Origin: Acidovorax sp. SUPP3334
Lineage (GTDB): Bacteria; Pseudomonadota; Gammaproteobacteria; Burkholderiales; Burkholderiaceae_C
Reading direction: 5' to 3'
Length of the DNA: 64,000 nucleotides
Assembly (NCBI RefSeq): GCF_030159055.1
Contig: NZ_BQXQ01000012.1
Span: forward strand, 59,377 to 123,376
Positions within the stretch are counted from its first letter, which is position 1. Every line of letters begins with the position of its first letter. Shown piece after piece: positions 45,552-53,524 of this stretch. Under the pieces are notes generated by a model, which was given only the letters and a program-made list of their open reading frames with translations, did not search any database and was not told the DNA's origin. The position numbers and the translations under genes are program-made.

Positions 45552-45599
45552 CCTCCAGCGCATGATTCACTAGGGAGTATTGCTATGTAATTAATAGCA
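45552..45599. repeat. Dispersed element copy: CCTCCAGCGC box plus TGCTAT palindrome
   Basis: CCTCCAGCGC (45552-45561) then TGCTATGTAATTAATAGCA (45581-45599). The start-to-start spacing of 29 bases is the same as in the copies at 41935 and 55600. It lies directly after the htpG stop. Confidence 0.78.
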
Positions 45600-45606
45600 A
45601 TCCAAG

Positions 45607-45637
45607 GCCCGGCCTTTGGCAGAAGCCGGGGGTTTTT
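45607..45637 (+). terminator. Intrinsic terminator after htpG
   Basis: CCCGGC (45608-45613) pairs with GCCGGG (45625-45630), followed by a T-run near 45633-45637. Confidence 0.75.
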
Positions 45638-45696
45638 CATCGAGCGCCCGCGCTTCTGGTGTGGCGTTGCCACGCTGCGGCCCTGGCGCGCGAGCG

Positions 45697-46167
45697 CTAT
45701 TTCGGCAGCTCGCGGTCCGCCAAGTCCAGCAAGCCCGTGCACTGCGCGCAGTGCAGATAGCGCCCAGGCGCCTGCTCCTTGCCCCTTACGACCGGGGTGA
45801 GAACGGCGGTGCCGGCGTCGTTGGCAATCCCCAGCGTTGCCACGCGGCCATCCTTGAAGCGAACCCGAGCTTCCGTGTAGCAATCGCCCGTGAGGAAATG
45901 GTCGTGCAGATAGGCACGCCGGTCGATCGGCCGCGCGTGGCCGAGGAACTGCCGGACATCGCGCTCCCCCAGCGGCCGGATGCCCGCACAGGGCGCGGTT
46001 TCTCCCGCTGCGCTTTGTGCGGCGGCCCGCGTGATGTCGATGGAAGCCACTGCGGCGATGGACCAGAGCTTGCGTGCAGGGGTGTGAGGCTTGGACTCCT
46101 GAGCGAGGGAAGGGCAAAGAGGGAAGGCGATCCAAAGCGCCGCGATGGCGGAGTGTTTCAGCGCCAT
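45697..46167 (-). CDS. Exported hypothetical protein with CxxC
   Basis: A 156-residue protein with a signal peptide (MALKHSAIAALWIAFPLCPSLA). The mature part carries LTGDCYTEARVRFKDGRVAT and a C-terminal HCAQCTGLLDL. The CxxC and another Cys pair suggest disulfide or metal binding. No family recognised. It is convergent with htpG. Confidence 0.65.
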   Translation of the reverse strand: MALKHSAIAALWIAFPLCPSLAQESKPHTPARKLWSIAAVASIDITRAAAQSAAGETAPCAGIRPLGERDVRQFLGHARPIDRRAYLHDHFLTGDCYTEARVRFKDGRVATLGIANDAGTAVLTPVVRGKEQAPGRYLHCAQCTGLLDLADRELPK

Positions 46168-46439
46168 ATTGCGGTACTCGCTTCGGTCGCGTTTTTTCTA
46201 CTCACATCGGGATGCCGATGAACCTCTGCTGAATTCAATGGGAGCGTGCTGATCAGTTCATCAACGAGCCATCGCAGGGAATTGTTTTGCGCTGTGGTGA
46301 CCGGTTCATGGACGGCTTTTTCTCCCAGGAAAGCATCCTGCTGAACCTTGCTCAAACCCATAGGCATTTTGACGGAGCGCAGCATAGCCATTACCAACGG
46401 AGAATACCGCCGAGTTGGCGACGGATCGTTGCGAGCCAT
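46158..46439 (-). CDS. Doubtful small hypothetical protein
   Basis: A 93-residue open frame overlapping the start of the 45697-46167 gene by 10 bases. It has no recognisable motif and no clear RBS. It may be non-coding, or a remnant. If it is not a gene, 46168-46619 is a 452-bp stretch with nothing else I can identify apart from the promoter region of the exosortase gene. Confidence 0.25.
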   Translation of the reverse strand: MARNDPSPTRRYSPLVMAMLRSVKMPMGLSKVQQDAFLGEKAVHEPVTTAQNNSLRWLVDELISTLPLNSAEVHRHPDVSRKNATEASTAIWR

Positions 46440-46619
46440 GAAGTCACTGCTGCGTTTCAGGGTTCCTTGTGCTGCCCCATGTCACTGAAGGCGCGTGGCC
46501 CTGCGCGCAGACATGTCCCCTGTTCACAGGCTTTCCCCTGGGGCCGCAGGGGCGAACTGCCTGGATAATGTGCGTCGATCCCGGCCCGATCCCGTCCCAC
46601 TCTGCGGAGCCTTTCCGGC

Positions 46620-47183
46620 ATGTTGCGCTTTTTCCTGATCTTCCTGACCCTGCAGCTTTCGATGTTCGGCATCAACATGCTGGGCTGGGTGCAGCAGCAC
46701 CTGGTGCTGCCCTGGACGGCGCTGCTGGCGCGCATCTGCGCGGGGCTGGTTACCTGGTTCGATAGCTCGGCCGCCGCTGCCGGCAAGGTGCTGTGGAACC
46801 AGACGACGGGTTTCGGCGTGTCCATCGAGGCGGGCTGCAACGGCATCGAGGCGTGCATCGTGCTCTTCGCGGCCGTCCTGGCGTTTCCCGCCACCTGGCG
46901 CCACAAGCTGGTCGGGCTGGTCGCCGGGTTCGTCGCCGTGCAGGCCATGAACATCGTGCGCGTGATCAGCCTGTTCTACCTGGGGCAGTGGAACACCGCC
47001 GTCTTCAATTTCGCCCACGAATACCTCTGGCAGGCCCTCATCATGGTGGACGTGCTCATCGTCTGGCTGCTGTGGGTGCGCGCAGGCAGCCGGTCCGGCG
47101 CATCGGGCTCGCCCCCGAACGATCCACCGGCCGCGCCGCCAGCCGCCGCTTCGTCCTCTGCCTCCGCTGCGGTGCCGGCCTGA
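46620..47183 (+). CDS. xrtH: Exosortase H (XrtH), PEP-CTERM/IPTLxxWG-type protease-transpeptidase
   Basis: A 187-residue polytopic membrane protein with the exosortase catalytic triad: Cys in SIEAGCNGIEA (about residue 74), Arg in AMNIVRVISLFY (about 115) and His in NFAHEYLWQ (about 133). Short length and the MLRFFLIFLTLQLSMFG start fit exosortase H. That enzyme sorts IPTLxxWG-CTERM proteins to the cell surface. A Pro/Ala-rich C-terminal tail follows. It is paired with the next gene. Confidence 0.88.
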   Translation: MLRFFLIFLTLQLSMFGINMLGWVQQHLVLPWTALLARICAGLVTWFDSSAAAAGKVLWNQTTGFGVSIEAGCNGIEACIVLFAAVLAFPATWRHKLVGLVAGFVAVQAMNIVRVISLFYLGQWNTAVFNFAHEYLWQALIMVDVLIVWLLWVRAGSRSGASGSPPNDPPAAPPAAASSSASAAVPA

Positions 47184-47196
47184 TCCGCGGCTTCGC

Positions 47197-48054
47197 ATGC
47201 GCCGCGCCGCCAGCCTGAAAATCTTCATCCTCGGCCTGTTCGCCGGGGTCGTGCTGCTCACGCTGCTGTGGATCCGGGTGTCGCCCTGGACCTCGTACCC
47301 CGTGGGCAAAGTCGCCGCCGTGGCGCTGGAGCATGGCGCGCCCGGCTGGGTGCGCGAGGTCCGGGTTCGCCCTGGCGGGATCGAGGTCGATACCTCGGTG
47401 GCGGTCGCGACCCCGCAGACCGGCAACCGCCTGGTCGAGATCACGGTCGAGTCCGACCCGGGCCGCTATGCCTACGGCCTGCCCATCTTTCTGGCCCTGC
47501 TGCTGTCCGCGCGCGGCCCCGGCCGCACCTGGCGCGCGCTGGCGGGCTTCGCGCTGCTGGTGCCGTTGCAGGCCTTCAGCCTGGTGATGCACCTGCTCAT
47601 GCAGGTGGTGCTCACGGCGCAGCTCGACGTGCGGATTCTGCGGGTCGCCCAGTGGCAGCTGGAAGCGCTGGTGTACGGCTACCAGGTGGGCGTGCTGGTG
47701 CTGCCCACGCTCGCGCCGATGGTGCTGTGGCTGTGGCTGGACCGGCAGTTCGTCAACGAAGTCGTGATCCAGGCATGGCGCCGCGCCATGCCCACGGCAC
47801 GCGGCGCTGGGCCGGCGCCGCAGGCCGCACCGGCACCCACGGGGGCCGTGGATGCGGTGGGCGCCGCGCCACGGCCTGCCGGCATGGCGCCGGCAGGCTC
47901 GCCCGCCGACCCCGCCGCCGTACCGCATCGCGCCCAGGAGGCAGCGGCGGATGATTCCATGCCCAGCCCGCTGCCCCATCTGCCCCCATCGCTGGGCGGA
48001 AAGGTCTCCGGCAGCGCCGCCGCCACCTTGCCTGTGCGCAAAAAACAACGCTGA
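47197..48054 (+). CDS. Exosortase H-associated membrane protein
   Basis: A 285-residue membrane protein. One N-terminal segment (about 8-28) leads to a periplasmic domain (about 30-90) and then three further hydrophobic segments (about 96-190). A long disordered Ala/Pro-rich C-terminal tail ends LPVRKKQR. This matches the membrane protein consistently encoded next to xrtH; its role is unknown. It starts 13 bp after xrtH. Confidence 0.78.
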   Translation: MRRAASLKIFILGLFAGVVLLTLLWIRVSPWTSYPVGKVAAVALEHGAPGWVREVRVRPGGIEVDTSVAVATPQTGNRLVEITVESDPGRYAYGLPIFLALLLSARGPGRTWRALAGFALLVPLQAFSLVMHLLMQVVLTAQLDVRILRVAQWQLEALVYGYQVGVLVLPTLAPMVLWLWLDRQFVNEVVIQAWRRAMPTARGAGPAPQAAPAPTGAVDAVGAAPRPAGMAPAGSPADPAAVPHRAQEAAADDSMPSPLPHLPPSLGGKVSGSAAATLPVRKKQR

Positions 48055-48114
48055 CCCGCGCGGGCGGCCCCGTGTACACGCGGCGGCCATATTGGACTGC
48101 CAGAATGCCACCGC

Positions 48115-49566
48115 ATGCTGACGTCCCACCTCCCTGATTTCGCCCGTGGCCGGGCCCTGATGCGCGCGCTCCAAGCCGCGCTCGGCGCCGCCGCCACGGT
48201 ATTGCTGTTCCTTGCCTGCCCTGCTTTCGCTGCGCCCATGGCCGCCGATGCCGATGGAGCTGCCACTGCCGCAGCCGGCGAACCCCCGGATGGCGATCCG
48301 CCGCGCTGGGCCCTGCATGCGCAGTCCACGTATGTGTGGCAGCACAAGCCCTCGTTCGATGCGCCCTACACCGGCCGCAACAGCCTCGTACCCACGGCCG
48401 AGCGTTCGTATTCCTTCACCGCCACCGCCGACCTCGGGCTGCGCCCCTGGGCCGGCGGGCAGATCCACTTCAACCCCGAGGCGGGGCAGGGCGTGCCGCT
48501 GTCGCACCTGTCGGGCGCGGGCGGCCTCTCCAACGGCGAGCTGGCGCGCACCTCGGGCGCGCAGATCAAGGCCTATCGCGCCCGGCTCTTTCTGCTGCAG
48601 CGCTGGGACGCGGGCGGCGGCACCGAACGCATCGAGCCCGACTTCAACGAACTGGGCGGCAGCGCCAGCGCGCGCCGCTGGACCCTGGTGGCCGGCAACG
48701 TCTCGCTGCTCGACTACTTCGACAACAACCCCTACGCCAAGGACCCACGCGAGCAGTTCTTCAACTGGTCGTTCCTGACCCCCGGTGCCTGGGACTACGC
48801 GGCCGATGCGCGTGGCTACACCTGGGCCGGCATCCTCGAATACCGCACGCCGCAGTGGGCCGTGCGCGGTGGCCGCGCGCTGCAGCCGCGCGAATCCAAC
48901 GGCCAGCCGCTGGACCGTGCCTGGACCAGGCACTACGGCGACCAGATCGAGGCCGAATCCGAGCTGCCTGTGGCCCTGCCCGCCGGCCTGCTGCGCGGGC
49001 GCGTGCTGCTGTTTCGCAACCGCGCCGTCATGGGCGCTTTCGCCGATGCGCTGGCGGCTGCATCCCAGGGCGGCGGCACGCCGGACGTCGGCGCCGTGCG
49101 CCGCCTGCAAACCAAGACCGGCTGGGCGCTGACCCTGGAAGCCCCGCTGGCCGAAGACGCCGGCATATTCGTGCGCGCCAGCCGCAGCAGCGGCCGGCAG
49201 GAAACCTACGCCTTCGCCGAGATCGACCGCCAGCTGTCCTTCGGCGGCCAGATCGCCGGCACCGCCTGGGGCCGCGCCGCCGACCGCGTGGGCGCCGCCG
49301 TGGCGGTCAATGGGTTGTCGGCCGACCACCGCAACTACCTGGCGGCGGGCGGGCTCGGGGCGTTCCTGGGCGATGGTGCGTTGCGCTACGGCAGCGAGCG
49401 CGTGTGGGAGGCGTATTACCGGCTCACGTTCGCCCCGATGCCCATGCCGGGCGGGCCGCTGCAGTCAGCCGTGTCGCTGGGGGCGCAGCACATCGTGCAC
49501 CCGGGCTACAACCGGGATCGGGGGCCGGTGGATGTGGTTTCGGTGCGGGTGCATGCGGAGTTTTGA
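48115..49566 (+). CDS. OprB-like carbohydrate-selective outer-membrane porin
   Basis: A 483-residue outer-membrane beta-barrel with a signal peptide ending CPAFAAP. Alternating hydrophobic/polar strands end in a terminal aromatic (VRVHAEF), the BAM recognition end. Signatures include HAQSTYVWQHKPSFDAPYTG and NVSLLDYFDNNPYAKDPREQ, as in OprB-type porins. It is not linked to a sugar transporter here; its start is 61 bp after the exosortase partner. Confidence 0.85.
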   Translation: MLTSHLPDFARGRALMRALQAALGAAATVLLFLACPAFAAPMAADADGAATAAAGEPPDGDPPRWALHAQSTYVWQHKPSFDAPYTGRNSLVPTAERSYSFTATADLGLRPWAGGQIHFNPEAGQGVPLSHLSGAGGLSNGELARTSGAQIKAYRARLFLLQRWDAGGGTERIEPDFNELGGSASARRWTLVAGNVSLLDYFDNNPYAKDPREQFFNWSFLTPGAWDYAADARGYTWAGILEYRTPQWAVRGGRALQPRESNGQPLDRAWTRHYGDQIEAESELPVALPAGLLRGRVLLFRNRAVMGAFADALAAASQGGGTPDVGAVRRLQTKTGWALTLEAPLAEDAGIFVRASRSSGRQETYAFAEIDRQLSFGGQIAGTAWGRAADRVGAAVAVNGLSADHRNYLAAGGLGAFLGDGALRYGSERVWEAYYRLTFAPMPMPGGPLQSAVSLGAQHIVHPGYNRDRGPVDVVSVRVHAEF

Positions 49567-49628
49567 GGAACCGGCAGGCGCACCTTCCATCCCCCTGACG
49601 CGTGGCCGGGCCGTTTCGCTGCAGGCCG

Positions 49629-49886
49629 CTATGCGAATTGGTCTTCGCTGCGATCCGCGTAAGCCGTCTTCAACGCCTCCAGCCCCTGCTCCATCGCTTC
49701 CCTTGCCGATCGGACCAGTACCTCCACATCCCCGCATTCCCCGCTATCGCAGCCACCTCCAGCGCCCGGGTCAGCGGTCCCGCCCAGTTCATGAGCTTCC
49801 TGCCGCAGCCGTTCCCATGCCTTGGCCTGGCAGGCGTCGGTGATGTGTTGCATTCGCTGGCGGCAGTCCTGTACGAATCGGGCCAC
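49629..49886 (-). pseudogene. HPt-like phosphotransfer domain remnant
   Basis: The 85-residue frame opens with GTG at 49886, overlapping the TAG of the truncated response regulator. It contains LRQEAHELGGTA, which matches the HPt phosphohistidine motif. A helical end follows (ARFVQDC ... LEALKTAYADR). A stand-alone HPt is usually longer. Direct abutment to a cut receiver domain suggests an internal deletion in a two-component gene set. Confidence 0.55.
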
Positions 49887-50041
49887 TAGTCCACGATCAG
49901 CAGGACGAAGGTCTCGGTCCGCAGTGCCTTGAGCAGGCTGGCGCCATCGGTGAAGGGGTGGGGCAAGTGCCCGGCATGTTCGGCGGAGGCCTGGATCAAC
50001 TCAATCAGGATCGGATCATCGTCAAGAGCAGCGATACGCAT
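49886..50041 (-). pseudogene. Response regulator receiver domain truncated at the phospho-acceptor region
   Basis: From ATG 50041 the frame reads MRIAALDDDPILIELIQAS, the acidic-pocket start of a receiver domain. It stops with TAG right after FVLLIVD, the strand that normally carries the phosphorylated Asp. Only 51 residues remain of about 120. An ATG at 50137 would add a (Val-Pro)n tract from the hexamer repeat. It is unlikely to be a working receiver. Confidence 0.7.
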
Positions 50042-50050
50042 GGGGCAGCA

Positions 50051-50112
50051 GCAAAAGCAAAAGCAAACGGGAACGGGAACGGGAACGGGAACGGGAACGG
50101 GAACGGGAACGG
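50051..50112. repeat. Hexanucleotide tandem repeats (GCAAAA)n and (AACGGG)n
   Basis: Two perfect GCAAAA units (50051-50062) and a variant unit run into seven perfect AACGGG units plus a partial one (50066-50112). The tract is just upstream of the receiver start at 50041 and in the divergent region facing the effector-like gene. Unit-number change would alter spacing or a Val-Pro tract without changing frame. Confidence 0.9.
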
Positions 50113-50301
50113 TGTCGCCCGTCTCGAACGGCGACATGCTGAAACCACCTCTGAATTTAGCTATCGGTTGGAAAGTGTCAATTGTTGAAAGTTATCGAAA
50201 GGCCGCGGTGCGGTTTTGTGGCATCGGCGCATCGGTGGCGCTTCGAGCGTGCCGGGGTCCATGGTTGCGCGCGCAGACCGGGATGGATTCGCCGCCGTGG
50301 C

Positions 50302-50365
50302 TTCGTTGGGATGTACTGGTCTTCGCCTTGCCTCACCGTTGTCCAGTGCGTTCGGAGAGCATGGT
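50302..50365 (+). promoter_or_regulatory. PIP-box-type Hrp promoter
   Basis: TTCGT (50302-50306), exactly 15 bases, TTCGC (50322-50326) fits the TTCGB-N15-TTCGB plant-inducible promoter box bound by HrpX. CATGGT (50360-50365) fits the YANNNT -10 element, 33 bases downstream (known range about 30-32). An RBS AAGGA (50380-50384) is 7 bases before ATG 50392. Confidence 0.65.
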
Positions 50366-50391
50366 CCGCTGCAAACTTCAAGGACGGTTTC

Positions 50392-50877
50392 ATGGGCAAT
50401 TGCATCGGTAGCTCCAACGGGAACGCTTCCGTTCGCCGCCATCAGGACCAAGGCTCTGCAAGTACGAATGCCAGTGCGCAGGTCGAAGAACCGGCATCGG
50501 CTGCTTTCGGCGTGGATGCGGCGCTGTCCGGGCTGCGCTCCCGCGAACGGAGAATCAATGGATTGCTGGGGCCCAGCACCAATGAGCTGCTTGCTTCGCC
50601 CGTGCGCACGCAACTGGAATCCTTGCGGACGCAGGTGCAGTCATCGGCGGGCGATTTGATGGCGCTGCAGCAAACGCTGAATCGCCAGAATTCTCAACGT
50701 ATCGACCTGGGCGATGACCCGGTGGGTGCCGTGCGATTGCTGACCCGACAGTCCGAACGATTGGGAAGGCAGGTGGACCCCATCATCCAGGAACACGAGG
50801 CGGTCATCGAAGACCTGCAGACCCGCGCTGGCTTGACAGAGGATCACCCGTCCATGCGATTTCCGCAGGGCCGCTGA
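50392..50877 (+). CDS. Candidate type III effector with MGNC lipidation motif, novel
   Basis: A 161-residue soluble protein. MGNCIGS at the start fits the eukaryotic N-myristoylation pattern with an adjacent Cys for palmitoylation. The first 40 residues are rich in Ser, Asn, Gln and Ala and have few acidic residues, as in type III secretion signals. The rest is predicted helical (about 42-147, LRTQVQSSAGDLMALQQTL). A PIP-box precedes it. I recognise no family. Effector status is inferred from promoter, N-terminus and the plant-associated context. Confidence 0.6.
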   Translation: MGNCIGSSNGNASVRRHQDQGSASTNASAQVEEPASAAFGVDAALSGLRSRERRINGLLGPSTNELLASPVRTQLESLRTQVQSSAGDLMALQQTLNRQNSQRIDLGDDPVGAVRLLTRQSERLGRQVDPIIQEHEAVIEDLQTRAGLTEDHPSMRFPQGR

Positions 50878-50906
50878 GGCCATCGAGCGTCCAATGCCCG
50901 CCGCTT

Positions 50907-52007
50907 TCAAGCCGACAGCGGCGGTTCCTGCATCGCTTCCATCTGCTCGCGCAGCATGTCCACCTGTCCGCGCCAGTAGTCGCTGCTGCCGAACCACGGG
51001 AAGTTGATCGGAAAGATCGGGTCGGCCCAGCGGCGCGCCAGCCAGGCGCTGTAATGGATGAGCCGCAGCGTGCGCAGCGGCTCGATCAGCGCCAGTTCGC
51101 GCCGGTCGAAGGGTCGGAACTGCTCGTAGCCATCGAGCAGCGCGGACAGTTGCACGGTGCGCTGGCGGCGGTCTCCGGACAGCAGCATCCACAGGTCCTG
51201 CACGGCCGGGCCGGTGCGCGCGTCGTCCAGGTCCACGAAGTGCGGGCCGCCGCCGGGCCGGTCGGTCGGGGTCCACAGCACGTTGCCCGGATGGCAGTCG
51301 CCGTGCAGGCGCAGTGGCCTTGCATCGTTCAAGCCGAAATGGCCTTCCACCGCAGTATCCATGCCGTATTGCGCTATTGATTTGATAGCTTCCTCGCAGG
51401 CGTTGCGCCAGGCCGATTGCTGGTCCAGCGGAATGATCTCCTCAGCCAGCAGCCAGTCATGGGGTTCCTGCGCGAAGGTGGCGATGTCCAGCGCCGGGCG
51501 CAGCGCGAAGGGGCGGGCCTCGCCCACGGTGTGGATGCGCGCGAGAAAGCGGCCGATCCATTCCAGCACCTCGAAATCGTCCAGCTCGGGCGTGCGCCCG
51601 CCGCGCCAGGGGCTGACGGAAAACGCGAAGCCCGCGTGGTGGTGCAGCGTGCGGTCCTGCAGCACCAGCGGCGCCACCATGGGCACCTCGGCCTGCGCAA
51701 GCTCGGCCGAGAAGGCGTGCTCTTCCAGGATTTGCGCATCGCTCCAGCGGCCGGGGCGGTAGAACTTGGCGACGACGCGGCTGCCGTCTTCCAGCGACAC
51801 CTGGTACACGCGGTTTTCATACGAGCCCAGGGCCATCAGGCGGCCATCGCCGTACAGCTCCACGCTGGCGAGCGCATCCAGCACGAGGTCGGGGGTGAGG
51901 GGCGCGTAGGGATGCGAGGAAGCGGTGGAAGGATCGCCGTGAGAAGCGGGGGACGGTTCGGGGGAAGGGGTGGGCTCGGTGCCGGGCAGGTTATCCATGG
52001 AGGGCAT
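50907..52007 (-). CDS. srkA: SrkA (YihE)-like stress response kinase
   Basis: A 366-residue APH-fold Ser/Thr kinase: ENRVYQVSLEDGSRVVAKFY (Lys loop), LRLHGDCHPGNVLW (catalytic Asp) and FVDLDDARTGPAVQDLWML (metal-binding Asp). E. coli SrkA counters stress-linked cell death. Start is ATG 52007 or 51998, overlapping the upstream kinase gene. Codons EAIKSIAQ are contributed by an inserted TGCTAT-family palindrome (51373-51389). Confidence 0.88.
   Translation of the reverse strand: MPSMDNLPGTEPTPSPEPSPASHGDPSTASSHPYAPLTPDLVLDALASVELYGDGRLMALGSYENRVYQVSLEDGSRVVAKFYRPGRWSDAQILEEHAFSAELAQAEVPMVAPLVLQDRTLHHHAGFAFSVSPWRGGRTPELDDFEVLEWIGRFLARIHTVGEARPFALRPALDIATFAQEPHDWLLAEEIIPLDQQSAWRNACEEAIKSIAQYGMDTAVEGHFGLNDARPLRLHGDCHPGNVLWTPTDRPGGGPHFVDLDDARTGPAVQDLWMLLSGDRRQRTVQLSALLDGYEQFRPFDRRELALIEPLRTLRLIHYSAWLARRWADPIFPINFPWFGSSDYWRGQVDMLREQMEAMQEPPLSA
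51373..51389. repeat. Dispersed palindrome copy inside srkA coding sequence
   Basis: GCTATTGATTTGATAGC: imperfect palindrome of the window-wide family, here within an open reading frame and translated without a frame change. Confidence 0.6.
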
Positions 52008-53490
52008 TGTCGCCCCCGGCCAGTTCGGTGAAGGGCAACTGCTGCTTGACCAGGATGACGGTGCACGGCGCATCGCGCGCCACGCGGATCGGAATGGTGT
52101 CGATGAAGCGCTGCAGCGGCACGCCATGCGTGGCCGCTCCCAGGATCATCACCCCCACGCGATTGCCCTGCGCGTAGCGCACCAGGGCCTGGGCCACGTC
52201 GCTCGCCTCGATCACCTGGTGGCTGGCGCTGTGCCCGGCCAGGTCCAGCCCTGCGGACCACTGGCGCAGCCGCACCAGGTGGCGGCGGTGCAGCGTGGTT
52301 TCGCTGCGCTCGCTGTCCGATGCGCTGCTGGCCGAGGGCGAAATCACCGTCACGCAGGCCAGCCTCGCCCCGGGGCGGATGCCCAGCGAGCGCGCCGCTG
52401 CCTGGCGCAGCGAGTACAGCGTGGCATCGCTCGCGTCCTCGCCCGGCACGGCCACCATGAGGATGGGCGCGGCCTCGATCTGGCGCACCGGCAGCGGGCT
52501 CGGATGGTAATGCATGCCCGCCGCCTTGAGCCACCGGCGCAGGTGCGCGCGCACGCCCGGCCCGCGCAGCCGCTGGCCGCGTTCGGTGATCGGCACCTGT
52601 TCGGGGTGCATCAAGTCGAAAGCCAGGTGTGCGGCCGACGGGTAGCGCTGCGCCGCCTCGGGCTCCAGGCAGCGCAGGATGATCTCCTGCAGCCACTCGG
52701 GCACCTCGGGGCGATGGCGGCGCGGGGGCGCGGGCGTCATCCAGAGGCGCTGGCGCAGACCGCCGCGCGTGGTGGGGGCGCCGAAGGGCAGTTCTCCGGT
52801 GGCCAGTTCGTACAGCATCACGCCGATGGCGAAGAGGTCGCTGCGCAGGTCGCCGCGCACGCCCACCACCTGCTCGGGCGCGATCCAGGCGGGGGAGCCC
52901 ACGGCCTCGCGCATCTCCTCGGCCAGCAGGTCGGGGTAGTGCGCATGGCACGACAGGCCGAAATCCAGCAGCACCGCGCTGCCGTCGGGCCGCAGCAGCA
53001 CGTTGGCGGGTTTCAGGTCCAGGTGGCACACGTTCTGCTGGTGCAGGCTGTGCGCGGCGTGCGCCATGGCCGCGCCCAGCCGGGCCACCGTGGCCGGGTC
53101 CGGGGCTTCGGGCTGGTCCAGCCAGTGCTGCAGCGTGTGGCCTTCGATGTACTCCATGGCCAGGTACGGCAGCCGCGCCAGATCGCCTGCGGCCACGAAG
53201 CGCGGCACATGGCTGCCGCTGAGCGTGGGCAGGATCTGCAGCTCGACCTCGAAGCTGACGATGTTCTCGGCCCCGTCGCCCGCCGTCATGCGCGGGATTT
53301 TCATGGCCATGGGAAAGTCCGCAAAGCCCGCATCGCGCACCTGAACCGCTTCGCCCTCCTTGCCTGCGTGGCCCACCCAGCCCGCCCGGCGTGCATAAGC
53401 CACCCGGTAAACATGGGCCATGCCGCCCGCGTGCAGGCATTCATGCACGACGAAACCGTCCACCTCGGTGCCGGGCGCCAGCAGCTTCAT
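51991..53490 (-). CDS. Ser/Thr protein kinase fused to universal stress protein domain
   Basis: A 499-residue two-domain protein starting MKLLAPGTEVDGFVVHECL. A Hanks-type kinase covers residues about 15-275: LHAGGMAHVYRV, the Lys in AMKIPR, NVCHLDLKPANVLL, LLDFGLS and AWIAPEQV. A C-terminal Usp domain spans about 330-490 (ILMVAVPGEDASDATLYSL ... VGVMILGAATHG). It overlaps srkA. A stress-signalling role is inferred from domains and neighbours. Confidence 0.88.
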   Translation of the reverse strand: MKLLAPGTEVDGFVVHECLHAGGMAHVYRVAYARRAGWVGHAGKEGEAVQVRDAGFADFPMAMKIPRMTAGDGAENIVSFEVELQILPTLSGSHVPRFVAAGDLARLPYLAMEYIEGHTLQHWLDQPEAPDPATVARLGAAMAHAAHSLHQQNVCHLDLKPANVLLRPDGSAVLLDFGLSCHAHYPDLLAEEMREAVGSPAWIAPEQVVGVRGDLRSDLFAIGVMLYELATGELPFGAPTTRGGLRQRLWMTPAPPRRHRPEVPEWLQEIILRCLEPEAAQRYPSAAHLAFDLMHPEQVPITERGQRLRGPGVRAHLRRWLKAAGMHYHPSPLPVRQIEAAPILMVAVPGEDASDATLYSLRQAAARSLGIRPGARLACVTVISPSASSASDSERSETTLHRRHLVRLRQWSAGLDLAGHSASHQVIEASDVAQALVRYAQGNRVGVMILGAATHGVPLQRFIDTIPIRVARDAPCTVILVKQQLPFTELAGGDNALHG

Positions 53491-53524
53491 GCGGCGCTCC
53501 GCGGCGGTGGAGGCATGGCCGCGC

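Noticed and set aside
42947..46135. 1062-residue open frame on the minus strand
   Set aside because: It is the antisense shadow of htpG and the pectate lyase 5' region in G+C-rich DNA; the htpG frame has full family motifs.
50051..50112. Possible CRISPR-like array
   Set aside because: The units are 6 bases with no spacers; it is a microsatellite. No CRISPR array or cas gene was seen anywhere in the window.
50182..50391. Longer N-terminus for the effector-like ORF starting at 50182
   Set aside because: It would run through the PIP-box and -10 element and has no RBS; ATG 50392 has an RBS at proper distance and begins the MGNC motif.
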